DNA of 16,404 nt, from contig QHUF01000113.1 of assembly GCA_003221075.1 (NCBI GenBank), positions 1 to 16,404 on the forward strand, read 5' to 3'. Each line of letters begins with the position of its first letter. Position 1 is the stretch's first letter. Below the pieces are notes generated by a model that worked only from the letters and a program-made list of their open reading frames with translations, was not told the origin of the DNA and made no database searches. Both the position numbers and the translations under genes were made by a program. This document shows, in pieces, positions 1-9,494 of this stretch. The stretch is from Gemmatimonadota bacterium. GTDB lineage: Bacteria > Gemmatimonadota > Gemmatimonadetes > Gemmatimonadales > GWC2-71-9.

Positions 1-788
1 AGGGCGGCCATGTAAGCGTCGAGGAAGGGTACGCCTACTGGACGGGCCTTCCGGGACACCTGCGACTCGATTTCGGCAAATACCGCCAACAGTTCGGCGA
101 GCTCAATCGCTGGCATCTTCACGCGGTGCCCGAGACCGAGTATCCCCTCGCAATCACGACGTTCCTGGGCGAGGATGGCCTTTCCGGCACGGGCATCTCG
201 CTCTATCGGGCGTTCGGCGGATTCGGAGCGCACGAACTCACCGCGCAGGTGACTCGGAGCGCGAGTGACTCGGAGCTGTTCGGGAATAGCGGCAGACCGA
301 CGTATTTGCTGCATCTACTCAACTTCTGGCAGCTCAACCATTCGACCTACATGCAGATCGGTGGCACGGGTCTCTACGGCACCAACCCTGATTCAGCGCT
401 GCGCACGAAGGTCGGCGGGCTCGAGTTCCGGCTCACGTGGCGGCCGCCACTTCGCGCGATGTACCGCGAATGGACGCTGCGCGGCGAGCTGCTCGCGCTA
501 CAGAAGCAAGTAGCTGGCGCGGGGCCGACGCGCCTCGGCGGCTACGTCAGCTCGACGTACAAGCTGAACCAGCGCTTCATCCTCGGCGCCCGCTACGACT
601 ACGTCGAGTCACCGGATTTCGGCGTGATCACGAGACAGTTCGTCCCCTCGCTCACGTTGTGGCAGAGCGAGTGGGTCTTCCTTCGCGCTCAATATCAGTG
701 GCAGCGAGTCGCCAATGCCGAGGCGAACCATCAGATCGCCCTTCAGGCGGTCTGGGCCATTGGACCTCATAAACACGAGACCTACTGA
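1..788 (+). CDS. Putative outer-membrane beta-barrel protein, 5'-truncated, metal-uptake linked
   Basis: The reading frame is open from the left edge (first full codon at 3), so only the C-terminal 261 residues are visible and the true start lies outside. The visible part reads as a porin-like barrel: alternating polar/hydrophobic strands rich in aromatic residues, many Tyr/Trp/Arg, and no hydrophobic helices. An early segment with FGKYRQQFGELNRWH followed by FLGEDGLSGTG resembles, from memory, barrels found next to zinc-type ABC transporters. The chain ends in IGPHKHETY, with a terminal aromatic residue as expected for a BAM-assembled protein and a His-containing tail that could contact metal. 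It stops 1 base before the ATG of the substrate-binding protein gene, so co-transcription is very likely. Inferred role: passage of a chelated or free divalent metal across the outer membrane. A general porin is an alternative. Family assignment is tentative. Confidence 0.6.
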   Translation, partial: GGHVSVEEGYAYWTGLPGHLRLDFGKYRQQFGELNRWHLHAVPETEYPLAITTFLGEDGLSGTGISLYRAFGGFGAHELTAQVTRSASDSELFGNSGRPTYLLHLLNFWQLNHSTYMQIGGTGLYGTNPDSALRTKVGGLEFRLTWRPPLRAMYREWTLRGELLALQKQVAGAGPTRLGGYVSSTYKLNQRFILGARYDYVESPDFGVITRQFVPSLTLWQSEWVFLRAQYQWQRVANAEANHQIALQAVWAIGPHKHETY

Positions 789-789
789 C

Positions 790-1836
790 ATGCTATCGAT
801 CATTGCTCTATTACTAGGCGCCGTCAGCAGCCCGTCGGACGCTCGGCCCGCTCCGGGGGCGCCGGTCAAGGTCGTGACATCGCTCACCACGTACGCCGCG
901 ATCGCCACGGAAATCGTGGGCGAGCGGGGCAAGGTCAGCTCGATCGCTGTGGGCGACGAGAACCCGCACTACGTCCAGCCCAAGCCGAGCTTCGTGCCGA
1001 CCCTGGCACAGGCCGACCTGTTCGTGACGACCGGCCTCGACCTCGAGCTGTGGGTGCCGGCGTTGCTCGACAAGGCGAACAACGCAAAGATCACGGAAGG
1101 CGGACCCGGATACGTTGCGGCCTACCAGGGCTTGCCGCTGCTGGACGTTCCCGTCAACCTGTCGCGCTCGCAGGGTGACATTCACGTCTACGGCAATCCG
1201 CACATCTGGACCGATCCGCTCAATGCCGTGCTCATCGCGCGCAACATTCTGCGCGGCCTGAAGCGCGTGGCGCCGCAGGACGCCGACTACTTCACGGCGC
1301 GCGAAAAGGATTTCGAGGACCGGATGTATCGCGGGCTGTTCGGCACCGATCTGGTGAAGTTGATCGGCGGCGAGACCCTGGCCGATCTCGATCGCCAGGG
1401 CAAGCTCTTCAATTTCCTCGGACAACAGCAATACCAGGGCGCTCCGCTGATCAACCGGTTGGGCGGCTGGCTCAAGCAGGCGATGCCGTTCCGCGGGAAG
1501 CTGGTGGCGTGCTACCACAAGGAATGGGATTATTTCTCGCGCGAATTCCAGGTCACCTGCTTCGATTACATCGAGCCGAAGCCCGGTATTCCGCCCACGC
1601 CGCGCCATGTGCAGGAAATCATCACCGCCATGCGGGACCAGCACATTCAGGTGCTCCTGTCGACGAACTACTATGATCGCAATCAGGTGATGGACGTGGC
1701 CCAGCGGACGGGTGCCAAGGCAGTCATCGTGCCGTCCAACACCGGCGGTCAGGCGGGCGTGAGCACGTACTTCGATCTCATGAATCTCTGGGTGACCGAG
1801 CTTGGCCAGGCCTTCGGCGCGAAGGAGGTTCCGTGA
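790..1836 (+). CDS. Metal ABC transporter substrate-binding protein (ZnuA/TroA family)
   Basis: Periplasmic receptor that captures Zn2+ or Mn2+ and delivers it to the downstream permease. It has 348 residues from ATG 790. Residues 1-18 form a short hydrophobic signal (MLSIIALLLGAVSS) without a lipobox cysteine, so the protein is probably soluble. Family landmarks in order: H60 in NPHYVQPKPS, H138 in NPHIWTDP, and H243 in CYHKEWDYFSREF. These are the three histidines that bind metal in ZnuA/TroA proteins. The usual acidic residue near the last strand is not evident; that region reads VIVPSNTGGQAG (313-324). The His/Asp-rich loop of classical ZnuA is absent, and residues ~180-228 carry an extra central stretch. 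The start is uncertain: the ribosome-binding site is weak and the signal lacks a basic n-region, and a TTG at 760 would add ten residues including an Arg. The stop overlaps the permease start. Zn versus Mn specificity cannot be read from the sequence. Confidence 0.9.
   Translation: MLSIIALLLGAVSSPSDARPAPGAPVKVVTSLTTYAAIATEIVGERGKVSSIAVGDENPHYVQPKPSFVPTLAQADLFVTTGLDLELWVPALLDKANNAKITEGGPGYVAAYQGLPLLDVPVNLSRSQGDIHVYGNPHIWTDPLNAVLIARNILRGLKRVAPQDADYFTAREKDFEDRMYRGLFGTDLVKLIGGETLADLDRQGKLFNFLGQQQYQGAPLINRLGGWLKQAMPFRGKLVACYHKEWDYFSREFQVTCFDYIEPKPGIPPTPRHVQEIITAMRDQHIQVLLSTNYYDRNQVMDVAQRTGAKAVIVPSNTGGQAGVSTYFDLMNLWVTELGQAFGAKEVP
1821..1828 (+). promoter_or_regulatory. Strong Shine-Dalgarno for the permease GTG start
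   Basis: GAAGGAGG lies four bases before GTG 1833, inside the last codons of the binding-protein gene. It fixes the permease start at a non-ATG codon and supports the GTGA stop/start overlap. Confidence 0.8.
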
Positions 1837-2702
1837 GCGGCTTTGAGCTGATGCTGCCGCCGTTCGTCGCCTGCATGATCCTGGTGGCCATGCTGTCCTA
1901 CCTCGGTCTGCACGTGATCGCGCGTGAAGTGATCTTCGTGGATCTCTCGCTCGCGCAGATGGCAGCATTGGGCAGCCTCTCGGCCCTGCTCTTCCACGTA
2001 TCCCCCGACTCCGCGACGACGTATGTGTTCGCGTTGCTGATGACCGCCGTTGGCGCGTTTCTGTTCGCGCTGACGCGGTCGTCGGTGCACGGCGGCAGCG
2101 GGGCGGGCCGCGTGCCGCAGGAAGCGTTCATCGGCATCGTGTACGTCGTGGCGTCGGCGGCGGCCGTGCTGGTGGCGAACAAGGTCCCGGGGGGCGGCGA
2201 GGCGGTGGAGAAAACCTTGGTCGGGAGTCTGCTCTGGGTGACTTGGCCGAAGATCAAGGACCTGGCCCTGGCCTACGCGGCGCTGGGAATCTTCCACTAC
2301 GTCCTGCGGCGCCGCTTCCTCACGATTTCCTTCCATCCGCACGAGGCCGAGGCGCAGGGCTGGAAGATTCGCTGGTGGGACTTCGTCTTTTACCTGTCGT
2401 TCGGCGTCGTCATTACGCTCGCGGTGCCGATTGCCGGTGTGCTGATGGTCTTCAGCTTCCTCGTCGTGCCAGCCGTGATCGCAAACCTCTTCACGGCCGA
2501 CAAGCGACGGCTCACGATCATCGCGTGGAGCTCCGGGGCCCTGGCATCCATCCTCGGCCTGTGGCTCTCTTACACCAAGGATTTGCCCACGGGCCCGCTG
2601 GTCGTCTGCATGTACGGGCTGCTGCTCGTCGGCGCGGCAGTGCTTCGCAGATTCGGCGTGGGGAGCCGGAGCGCCGCCTCAACGAATCCGCAGAACGTTT
2701 AG
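1833..2702 (+). CDS. Metal ABC transporter permease (ABC-3/ZnuB family)
   Basis: Inner-membrane channel subunit of a Zn/Mn importer, 289 residues. Hydrophobic segments lie at about 9-28, 33-55, 61-81, 98-115, 144-160, 184-204, 206-222, 227-246 and 253-271. The conserved ABC-3 stretch AGVLMVFSFLVVPAV (201-215) supports the family. The SFHPHEAEAQGW segment (166-177) is in the cytoplasmic region where this family contacts the ATPase. The GTG start at 1833 overlaps the TGA of the binding-protein gene by four bases and is preceded by a strong Shine-Dalgarno, so translation is probably coupled. No ABC ATPase gene follows: the next gene is convergent and unrelated, so the ATPase is expected upstream of the window or elsewhere. 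The last 24 bases overlap the 3' end of the convergent lipoprotein gene. Confidence 0.92.
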   Translation: MSGFELMLPPFVACMILVAMLSYLGLHVIAREVIFVDLSLAQMAALGSLSALLFHVSPDSATTYVFALLMTAVGAFLFALTRSSVHGGSGAGRVPQEAFIGIVYVVASAAAVLVANKVPGGGEAVEKTLVGSLLWVTWPKIKDLALAYAALGIFHYVLRRRFLTISFHPHEAEAQGWKIRWWDFVFYLSFGVVITLAVPIAGVLMVFSFLVVPAVIANLFTADKRRLTIIAWSSGALASILGLWLSYTKDLPTGPLVVCMYGLLLVGAAVLRRFGVGSRSAASTNPQNV

Positions 2703-4352
2703 CCGCGGGACGACCGCTGCCGACACCGCCGCGCCGCTGGGATCATTGAAGCGCAGCGAAAAGGCCGCCGCCCCAGGTGGCAGTAACACGCGCTGATAGA
2801 AGCCCGAGCCCGCGAGCAGCTTGCCTGTCAGCGAGACCGTGGTGGGCGTCGCGACCAGGGGGACCAGCGGATATGCCAGGGGGAAGTCGGTTGAGTCCTG
2901 CGCGTGCAGCGATGCAAACGTCCGCCGGAAGTGCCAGCTCGTGTACTGCGCCTCGGACGGCGCGGTGAAGCCGGGCAGGTCAGATACCCAGTTCGCGAGC
3001 GCCCACCGGCTGACCGTCTGTTCAAAGGGTTGGCCGGTGAGCGCCGCCACGTTGGCCTGACCAACTTGGGCGCTCTGCACCAGCCGGCGCGGCGTGGAGT
3101 CCCCGAACTGATCCACGAGATATCGCGTGAACAACCAGCCGGCCCCGAGCGGTGCGAGCACGCCCGTGTCGCGCGCAATCAACAGTGACGAGGTACCTGT
3201 GGCGCGCATGTAGAGATAGGCGTCGAACACCGGGTCGATCGCGTACTGACTAAATGCCGCCGAGTCGCCGTCGGCCAGGAAACTCCTTCCGGCATTCTCC
3301 TCGGCATACCGCGCGAGCCCCTCGTCGAGCCAGGTATTCTCGGATTGGCCACCCCGAATCCGCACTTTCTGAACGAAGTTGATCATGTGCTGGAACTCGT
3401 GGACGAACGTCACGGGCACGGTCATTTCGAGCTGGCTCGTCGAGTGCGGGCAGCTGAGAGTTCCCGCCGCGTCCGCCACGAGTGAATAGAAGATTTCGCC
3501 GTTGTTGAATTGCGCCGCGAACGTCGGATCGAGATCGCCGGAGAAGAAAAACCCGGCGATGAATCCCCCGTTGCACTGGTTCTTGGGCACGAGCTTATTG
3601 ACCGTCCGCGTCATCAGCACGATGACGACGGAGTTGCCGTCGATATCGGAGACCCCGCCGAACGTGACCGTATCCAGCGGGTACAGCCGGGCATCGAACA
3701 CCGCAGCGATCGAATCGAGCGCGGTCTGGCTGAGCTGCGGGGATGGCGCGAGCGTGTCGACGTAGATCGCAATGTGCGCGCCGACCGTTTTCACCACGGC
3801 GCCGACGGTGTCGAGGGTCGTGCAATCGGATTTCGAACACACCTTGAACGTGCGCTTGTCGCCCACGACCGGCGGGGCGGCCGGCGCCGGCTGCGGGACC
3901 TCACCGGGGACGCGCGCTGCCGCGGCCGGACCGCCATACCGTCGCGACCGCGCAAGCTCGCGAAGCGAAAGATCGAACGCGACCGCGACGGGACCACGGG
4001 CCGTCGCGGGACGTCCGGTCGGAAGCGGCGAGAACGTCGCGGCGCTCGCGAACGGCGCAGCCGCGAGCGGTGTCGCCGACTGCAGCCTGAACAGTGCCGA
4101 CCCTCCGAGTGTCCCGCCCGTAGACCAGGGCAGTACCAGGTACTCAGCCGTGTCGGCTGACGTGTTGGCGGCGAACGTCACACAACCGGAATCGGTCGCT
4201 GGATTGATGGACGTGTACGCGGCGACCGCGAGCGAGAGTTGCGTCCCACCCGCCCCGCAGGACGGCAGGGGACCAGGGCCAGCGGAGGACTCGGCGCACC
4301 CGACTAACGCCAAGACTCCGGCGCAGGTCAGGACGGTGTGTCGGACTTTCAT
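2679..4352 (-). CDS. Secreted lipoprotein metalloprotease, M30/hyicolysin-like gluzincin
   Basis: 557-residue precursor from ATG 4352, chosen because it gives a lipoprotein signal (MKVRHTVLTCAGVLALVGC; lipobox LVGC, Cys19) and has GAGGAG four bases upstream. An upstream in-frame start would bury the signal. After Cys19 comes a beta-rich region (~35-135) of a type I associate with secreted Gemmatimonadota lipoproteins, then a Pro/Ala linker (~148-163). The catalytic domain carries HEFQH at 318-322 and WLDEGLARYAEE with E344 about 22 residues after the second His. This is the gluzincin arrangement (two His plus a distal Glu, with E319 as catalytic base) and resembles M30 hyicolysin. The rest (~360-557) looks like a helical protease continuation and a small beta-rich tail. 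Inferred role: extracytoplasmic zinc protease tethered to a membrane. It is a lone gene, divergent from maeB. Substrate unknown. Confidence 0.82.
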   Translation of the reverse strand: MKVRHTVLTCAGVLALVGCAESSAGPGPLPSCGAGGTQLSLAVAAYTSINPATDSGCVTFAANTSADTAEYLVLPWSTGGTLGGSALFRLQSATPLAAAPFASAATFSPLPTGRPATARGPVAVAFDLSLRELARSRRYGGPAAAARVPGEVPQPAPAAPPVVGDKRTFKVCSKSDCTTLDTVGAVVKTVGAHIAIYVDTLAPSPQLSQTALDSIAAVFDARLYPLDTVTFGGVSDIDGNSVVIVLMTRTVNKLVPKNQCNGGFIAGFFFSGDLDPTFAAQFNNGEIFYSLVADAAGTLSCPHSTSQLEMTVPVTFVHEFQHMINFVQKVRIRGGQSENTWLDEGLARYAEENAGRSFLADGDSAAFSQYAIDPVFDAYLYMRATGTSSLLIARDTGVLAPLGAGWLFTRYLVDQFGDSTPRRLVQSAQVGQANVAALTGQPFEQTVSRWALANWVSDLPGFTAPSEAQYTSWHFRRTFASLHAQDSTDFPLAYPLVPLVATPTTVSLTGKLLAGSGFYQRVLLPPGAAAFSLRFNDPSGAAVSAAVVPRLNVLRIR

Positions 4353-4356
4353 GGAG

Positions 4357-4362
4357 CTCCTC
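4357..4362 (-). promoter_or_regulatory. Shine-Dalgarno deciding the lipoprotein start
   Basis: On the minus strand GAGGAG lies four bases before ATG 4352. This supports starting at the lipoprotein signal peptide, not at the in-frame ATG ending at 4430. Confidence 0.7.
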
Positions 4363-4400
4363 AATGTCAGGCGTGGATAGCTTTGATACCCGACTCGACC

Positions 4401-4430
4401 TTGACAGCCTCCGTCACGCTGCCTTAGCAT
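4401..4430 (+). promoter_or_regulatory. Candidate sigma-70-type promoter for the maeB operon
   Basis: A perfect TTGACA at 4401-4406 is followed after 18 bases by TAGCAT at 4425-4430 (4 of 6 matches to TATAAT). Transcription would begin near 4437, leaving a leader of roughly 20-25 bases that begins just before the hairpin over the ribosome-binding site. This is the only strong promoter-like pair in the 107-bp divergent gap 4353-4459. I see no equally good pair on the other strand for the lipoprotein gene. An alternative -10, CATAAC at 4428-4433, would give too long a spacer. Confidence 0.45.
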
Positions 4431-4445
4431 AACCCCTTCTCTATA

Positions 4446-4461
4446 AAGGACTTCTGTCCTT
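4446..4461 (+). promoter_or_regulatory. Hairpin covering maeB Shine-Dalgarno and TTG start
   Basis: AAGGAC (4446-4451) and GTCCTT (4456-4461) are exact inverted copies around a four-base TTCT loop. The left arm is the maeB ribosome-binding site and the right arm includes the first two bases of the TTG start codon at 4460. In the mRNA this six-pair stem would hide the translation start. Whether it is regulatory is inference. Confidence 0.5.
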
Positions 4462-6736
4462 GGCTCCCCCCAGCCGCCGCCAGGAGGCCCTCGACTATCA
4501 TTCGCAGGGCCGCCCTGGGAAGATCGAGGTCACGCCAACAAAACCGTTCAAGGACCAACGGGACCTGTCGCTGGCCTACACGCCGGGCGTGGCCGAGCCG
4601 TGCCTGGACATCGCCAAGAACCCCGACGACGCGTACCGCTACACGGCCAAAGGCAATCTCGTCGCCGTCGTCACGAACGGGACCGCGGTCCTCGGCTTGG
4701 GAAACATCGGTGCGCTGGCCGGGAAGCCCGTCATGGAGGGCAAAGGCATCCTCTTCAAGGTCTTTGCCGACATCGACGTGTTCGACCTGGAAGTCGGCTC
4801 CGAGAATCCCGAAGATGTGATCCGCTTTTGCCAGCTGCTCGAGCCGACGGTCGGCGGCATCAATCTCGAGGACATCCGCTCACCGGATTGCTTCTACATC
4901 GAGCAGCGGCTGCGCGAGTCGCTCTCCATCCCGGTTTTCCACGACGATCAGCACGGCACGGCGATCATCTCCGGCGCGGCGCTCCTCAACGCGCTGCTCC
5001 TCGTCAAGAAAGAAATCTCCGAGGTCAAAGTCGTATTCGCGGGCGCCGGCGCTGCGGCGATCGCGACCGCCGAGCACTACGTGCGTCTCGGTGTGCGGCG
5101 CGAGCACATCGTCATGTGCGACCACAAAGGCGTGATCTACAAGGGCCGAGACGGATTGGACGAGTTCAAGCAGCGCTTTGCGATCGAGACAAAAGCGCGC
5201 ACGCTCGCCGAGGCGTTGCAGGGCGCCGATGTCTTCGTCGGACTGTCAGTGGCCGGCATCGTGACCGGCGATATGCTGCAAGGGATGGCGAAGAAGCCCG
5301 TGATTTTCGCGCTCGCCAATCCGACGCCCGAGATCATGCCGGACGAAGCGAAGAAGGCGCGCCCCGACGCAATCGTGGCGACGGGCCGGTCAGATTTCCC
5401 GAACCAGGTGAACAACGTGCTCGGCTTCCCATTCATCTTCCGCGGCGCGCTCGACGTGCGCGCCAAGAAGATCAACGAAGACATGGAGATGGCCGCCACG
5501 CGCGCGCTCGCCGAACTGGCCAAGGCGGAAGTGCCCGAGTCGGTCACGCGGGCGTATGGGGGCGACAAGCTGAAGTTCGGGCACGATTACCTGATTCCCA
5601 AACCGTTCGACCCGCGGGTGCTGCTCTGGGTCGCGCCGGCAGTCGCGTGGGCGGCGGTCGCCTCGGGGATCGCCGGCCGGATCATCGACGTGGAGGAATA
5701 CCGCGCCGAGCTGGAAGCGCGACTCGGACGCGAGCGCCAGGTGATGCGCGGGCTCATCTCCCGCGCCCAGCAGGATCCGCCGAGCATTGTGTTCCCGGAG
5801 GGCGACGATCCCCGCATCCTGCGCGCCTCCCGCATTCTCTCAGATGAGGGTATTGCTCGGCCCATTCTGCTCGGCGATCTCGACGCGATCCGCCGCCAGG
5901 CCGACGACGCATCGCTGACGCTCGAGGACATCGAGCTGGTCAATCCACGGACCGCCACCGATCGCGATCAGCTCGCGCAGGACTTGTGGCAGCTCCGGCG
6001 GCGGCGCGGGATGACGCTGCGGGAAGCGAAAGGCCGTGTGCTCGATCCCATGTACTACGGCCTGTTGATGCTGCGCGCCGGACGCACCGACGCACTCGTC
6101 GCCGGGGAGGAGATCGACTATCCGGACGCGTTGCGGCCGGCGCTCGAGGTGATCGGCGCCGAGCCGGGACGTAAGCACGTCAGCGGCATTTACATGATGA
6201 TCTTCCGCCAGCAGACGTTCTTCTTCGCCGACACGACGGTGAACATCGAGCCCGACGCCGAGACCCTCGCGGAGATCGCGACCGCCACCGCCAAGTTCGT
6301 GACCCGGCTCGGCATCGAGCCGCGCGTGGCCATGCTCTCGTTCTCAAACTTCGGCTCCGTGAAGCATCCCGCCGCGGCCAAAGTGCAGCAGGCTGTCACA
6401 TTGTTGCACGCCCGGGACCCCGAATTACAGGTCGACGGCGAGATGCAGGCCGATACGGCGGTCGTGGAGCGGATCCTCACGCGGGTCTACCCCTTCGCCA
6501 AGCTGCGGGGCCCGGCTAACGTATTGATATTCCCAGACTTAAATGCCGCCAACATTGCGTACAAGCTGCTCGCCCGCCTCGGGGACGCCCAGGCGATTGG
6601 ACCCATCCTTGTGGGGATGGCCCGTCCGGTCCATGTCTTGCAAAGGTTGTCAGAAGTGCCCGACATCGTGAATATGGCGGTGATTGGCGCCATCGATGCC
6701 CTGGAGTATCGCCGCCAGGTGCGGCCAACCAAATAA
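4460..6736 (+). CDS. maeB: NADP-dependent malic enzyme with phosphotransacetylase-like C-terminal domain
   Basis: Cytoplasmic enzyme that oxidatively decarboxylates malate to pyruvate and CO2, making NADPH. At 758 residues it matches the length of the hybrid MaeB type (E. coli MaeB is about 759). The malic-enzyme part covers ~1-425: Y40 in YTPGVAEPC, K95 in MEGKG, metal ligands E137/D138 (NLEDI) and D163 (HDDQHGT), a Rossmann GAGAAA at 195-200, and ATGRSDFPNQVNNV at 307-320. The C-terminal ~430-750 resembles phosphotransacetylase (FPEGDDPRIL, FSNFGSVKHP); in MaeB proteins this domain is not an active PTA and serves oligomerisation and acetyl-CoA regulation. The start is TTG 4460, giving a standard MaeB N-terminus (RQEALDYHSQGRPGKIEVTP); AAAGGA lies 9 bases upstream. 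It heads an operon with pckA, 5 bp downstream. NADP preference is by family; NAD is not excluded. Confidence 0.96.
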   Translation: MAPPSRRQEALDYHSQGRPGKIEVTPTKPFKDQRDLSLAYTPGVAEPCLDIAKNPDDAYRYTAKGNLVAVVTNGTAVLGLGNIGALAGKPVMEGKGILFKVFADIDVFDLEVGSENPEDVIRFCQLLEPTVGGINLEDIRSPDCFYIEQRLRESLSIPVFHDDQHGTAIISGAALLNALLLVKKEISEVKVVFAGAGAAAIATAEHYVRLGVRREHIVMCDHKGVIYKGRDGLDEFKQRFAIETKARTLAEALQGADVFVGLSVAGIVTGDMLQGMAKKPVIFALANPTPEIMPDEAKKARPDAIVATGRSDFPNQVNNVLGFPFIFRGALDVRAKKINEDMEMAATRALAELAKAEVPESVTRAYGGDKLKFGHDYLIPKPFDPRVLLWVAPAVAWAAVASGIAGRIIDVEEYRAELEARLGRERQVMRGLISRAQQDPPSIVFPEGDDPRILRASRILSDEGIARPILLGDLDAIRRQADDASLTLEDIELVNPRTATDRDQLAQDLWQLRRRRGMTLREAKGRVLDPMYYGLLMLRAGRTDALVAGEEIDYPDALRPALEVIGAEPGRKHVSGIYMMIFRQQTFFFADTTVNIEPDAETLAEIATATAKFVTRLGIEPRVAMLSFSNFGSVKHPAAAKVQQAVTLLHARDPELQVDGEMQADTAVVERILTRVYPFAKLRGPANVLIFPDLNAANIAYKLLARLGDAQAIGPILVGMARPVHVLQRLSEVPDIVNMAVIGAIDALEYRRQVRPTK

Positions 6737-6741
6737 AGGCA

Positions 6742-8294
<1,553 letters not shown>

Positions 8295-8298
<4 letters not shown>

Positions 8299-9494
8299 GT
8301 CAATTCGAGGTCGTTCGCGACCCGCTGTGGAACAACATCCGCCTCGAGCCCGAGGCGCTCGCGATCATCGACACGCCGGCGTTCCAGCGTCTGCGGTACG
8401 TCCGGCAGCTCGGCCACGCGTTTCTCGTTTACCCTGGCGCTACGCACACCCGGTTTGAGCACGCCCTCGGTGCGTACCATCTTGCCTGCCGCGTAACCAA
8501 AGAGCTGGAGGTACAGCTCGCCGCGCTGCTTCACGACATCGGCCATTACCCGTTCTCGCATGCACTCGAAGAGGCGGGCCTCCCTCCCCACGAGAGCCTC
8601 GCCGCCCGCCATCTGCGTTCGGGTGCGTTGGCGACGACGCTCGAGCGTCTCGGTGTTTCCGCGGAGCGCTTGCTGGAGCTGATTCAGGGAACGAGCTCGT
8701 CCCCGCTTGCCAAACTCGTGTCGGGATCCATCGACGTCGACAAACTCGACTATCTGTCGCGCGATGCCAAGATGTGCGGGGTCCCCTACGGTGTCATCGA
8801 CGTCGATCGGCTGCTCACGTCCCTCACGGTATCCGCCGAGGGCCTGGTGCTGCACGCCAAAGGACTGGCGGCGCTCGAGTCGTTGCTGTTCGCCAAGTAT
8901 CAGATGTACCGCAACGTGTACTGGCATCACGCGGTGCGCAGCGCGACGGCGATGTTCAAGCGCCTGGTGCGCCGCGCCATCGCCGCCCGGCGCATGTCCC
9001 CGGACGACATCGCGGTCGCGACGGACGACGGGCTGAGCCACGAGCTGCAACAGAGCGATCAGACCGGCCTGGCGCGCGCGCTGCGCGAACGGCGGCTCGC
9101 CAAGCGCGCACTCGACATCCCCGCGACCGAATTGCCGGCCGAAACGTTCGACTGGCCGTCCCGCGATCCCGATCTGCTCGAACGGGTGGAGGAGCGGTTG
9201 GCGCACGAGCTGGGACTGCGCCCTGACGACGTCTTTCTCGACTTTCCCGCGAAGCCCGACATGTTCGACGTCTCGCTGCCGGGACTGGGGAGCCTCGGGC
9301 TGCCGCGCGTCGCCGCGGAGCTGCACCGCTCCGCGCAACGCCTGCGCGTGTTCGTCCTCGAGCCGGCGGAGATTCCGACGCGTCCGATCGTCGAGCTGGT
9401 GACGCTGCCGCGCGAGGAAGTGGCGGCGCGGCTCGTGAGTGGTGGACCGTTGGTGCGGACTAGCGCGGCCGGGCGGGGGTCTGCTGCGTCGTGA
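8295..9494 (+). CDS. HD-domain phosphohydrolase, SAMHD1/dGTPase-like (COG1078 type)
   Basis: Predicted metal-dependent phosphohydrolase of 399 residues. The N-terminal half has the complete HD set: H51 and H56 in THTRFEHALG, H80-D81 in LLHDIGHYPFSH (with H84 and H89), and D149 in DVDKLDYLSRD. By alignment to SAMHD1 from memory, H56, H80, D81 and D149 are the metal ligands and K150, Y153 and D157 match nucleotide-contacting positions. The family includes dNTP triphosphohydrolases, but many COG1078 members have no proven substrate, so dNTPase activity is inference. The C-terminal ~250-399 is less conserved and Arg/Glu-rich. The start is TTG 8295, overlapping the pckA stop by four bases; GGGAGG lies 13 bases upstream, a long spacing, so coupling is likely. 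The 3' end overlaps the convergent PP2C gene by 35 bp. Confidence 0.88.

Noticed and set aside
814..1968. 384-codon frame antisense to the metal-binding protein gene
   Set aside because: Covers the fully recognisable substrate-binding protein and the start of the permease; composition is that of a complement frame.
4353..4430. Extended N-terminus for the lipoprotein from the ATG ending at 4430
   Set aside because: It would place 26 residues before the lipoprotein signal; ATG 4352 has a good Shine-Dalgarno and an immediate signal peptide.
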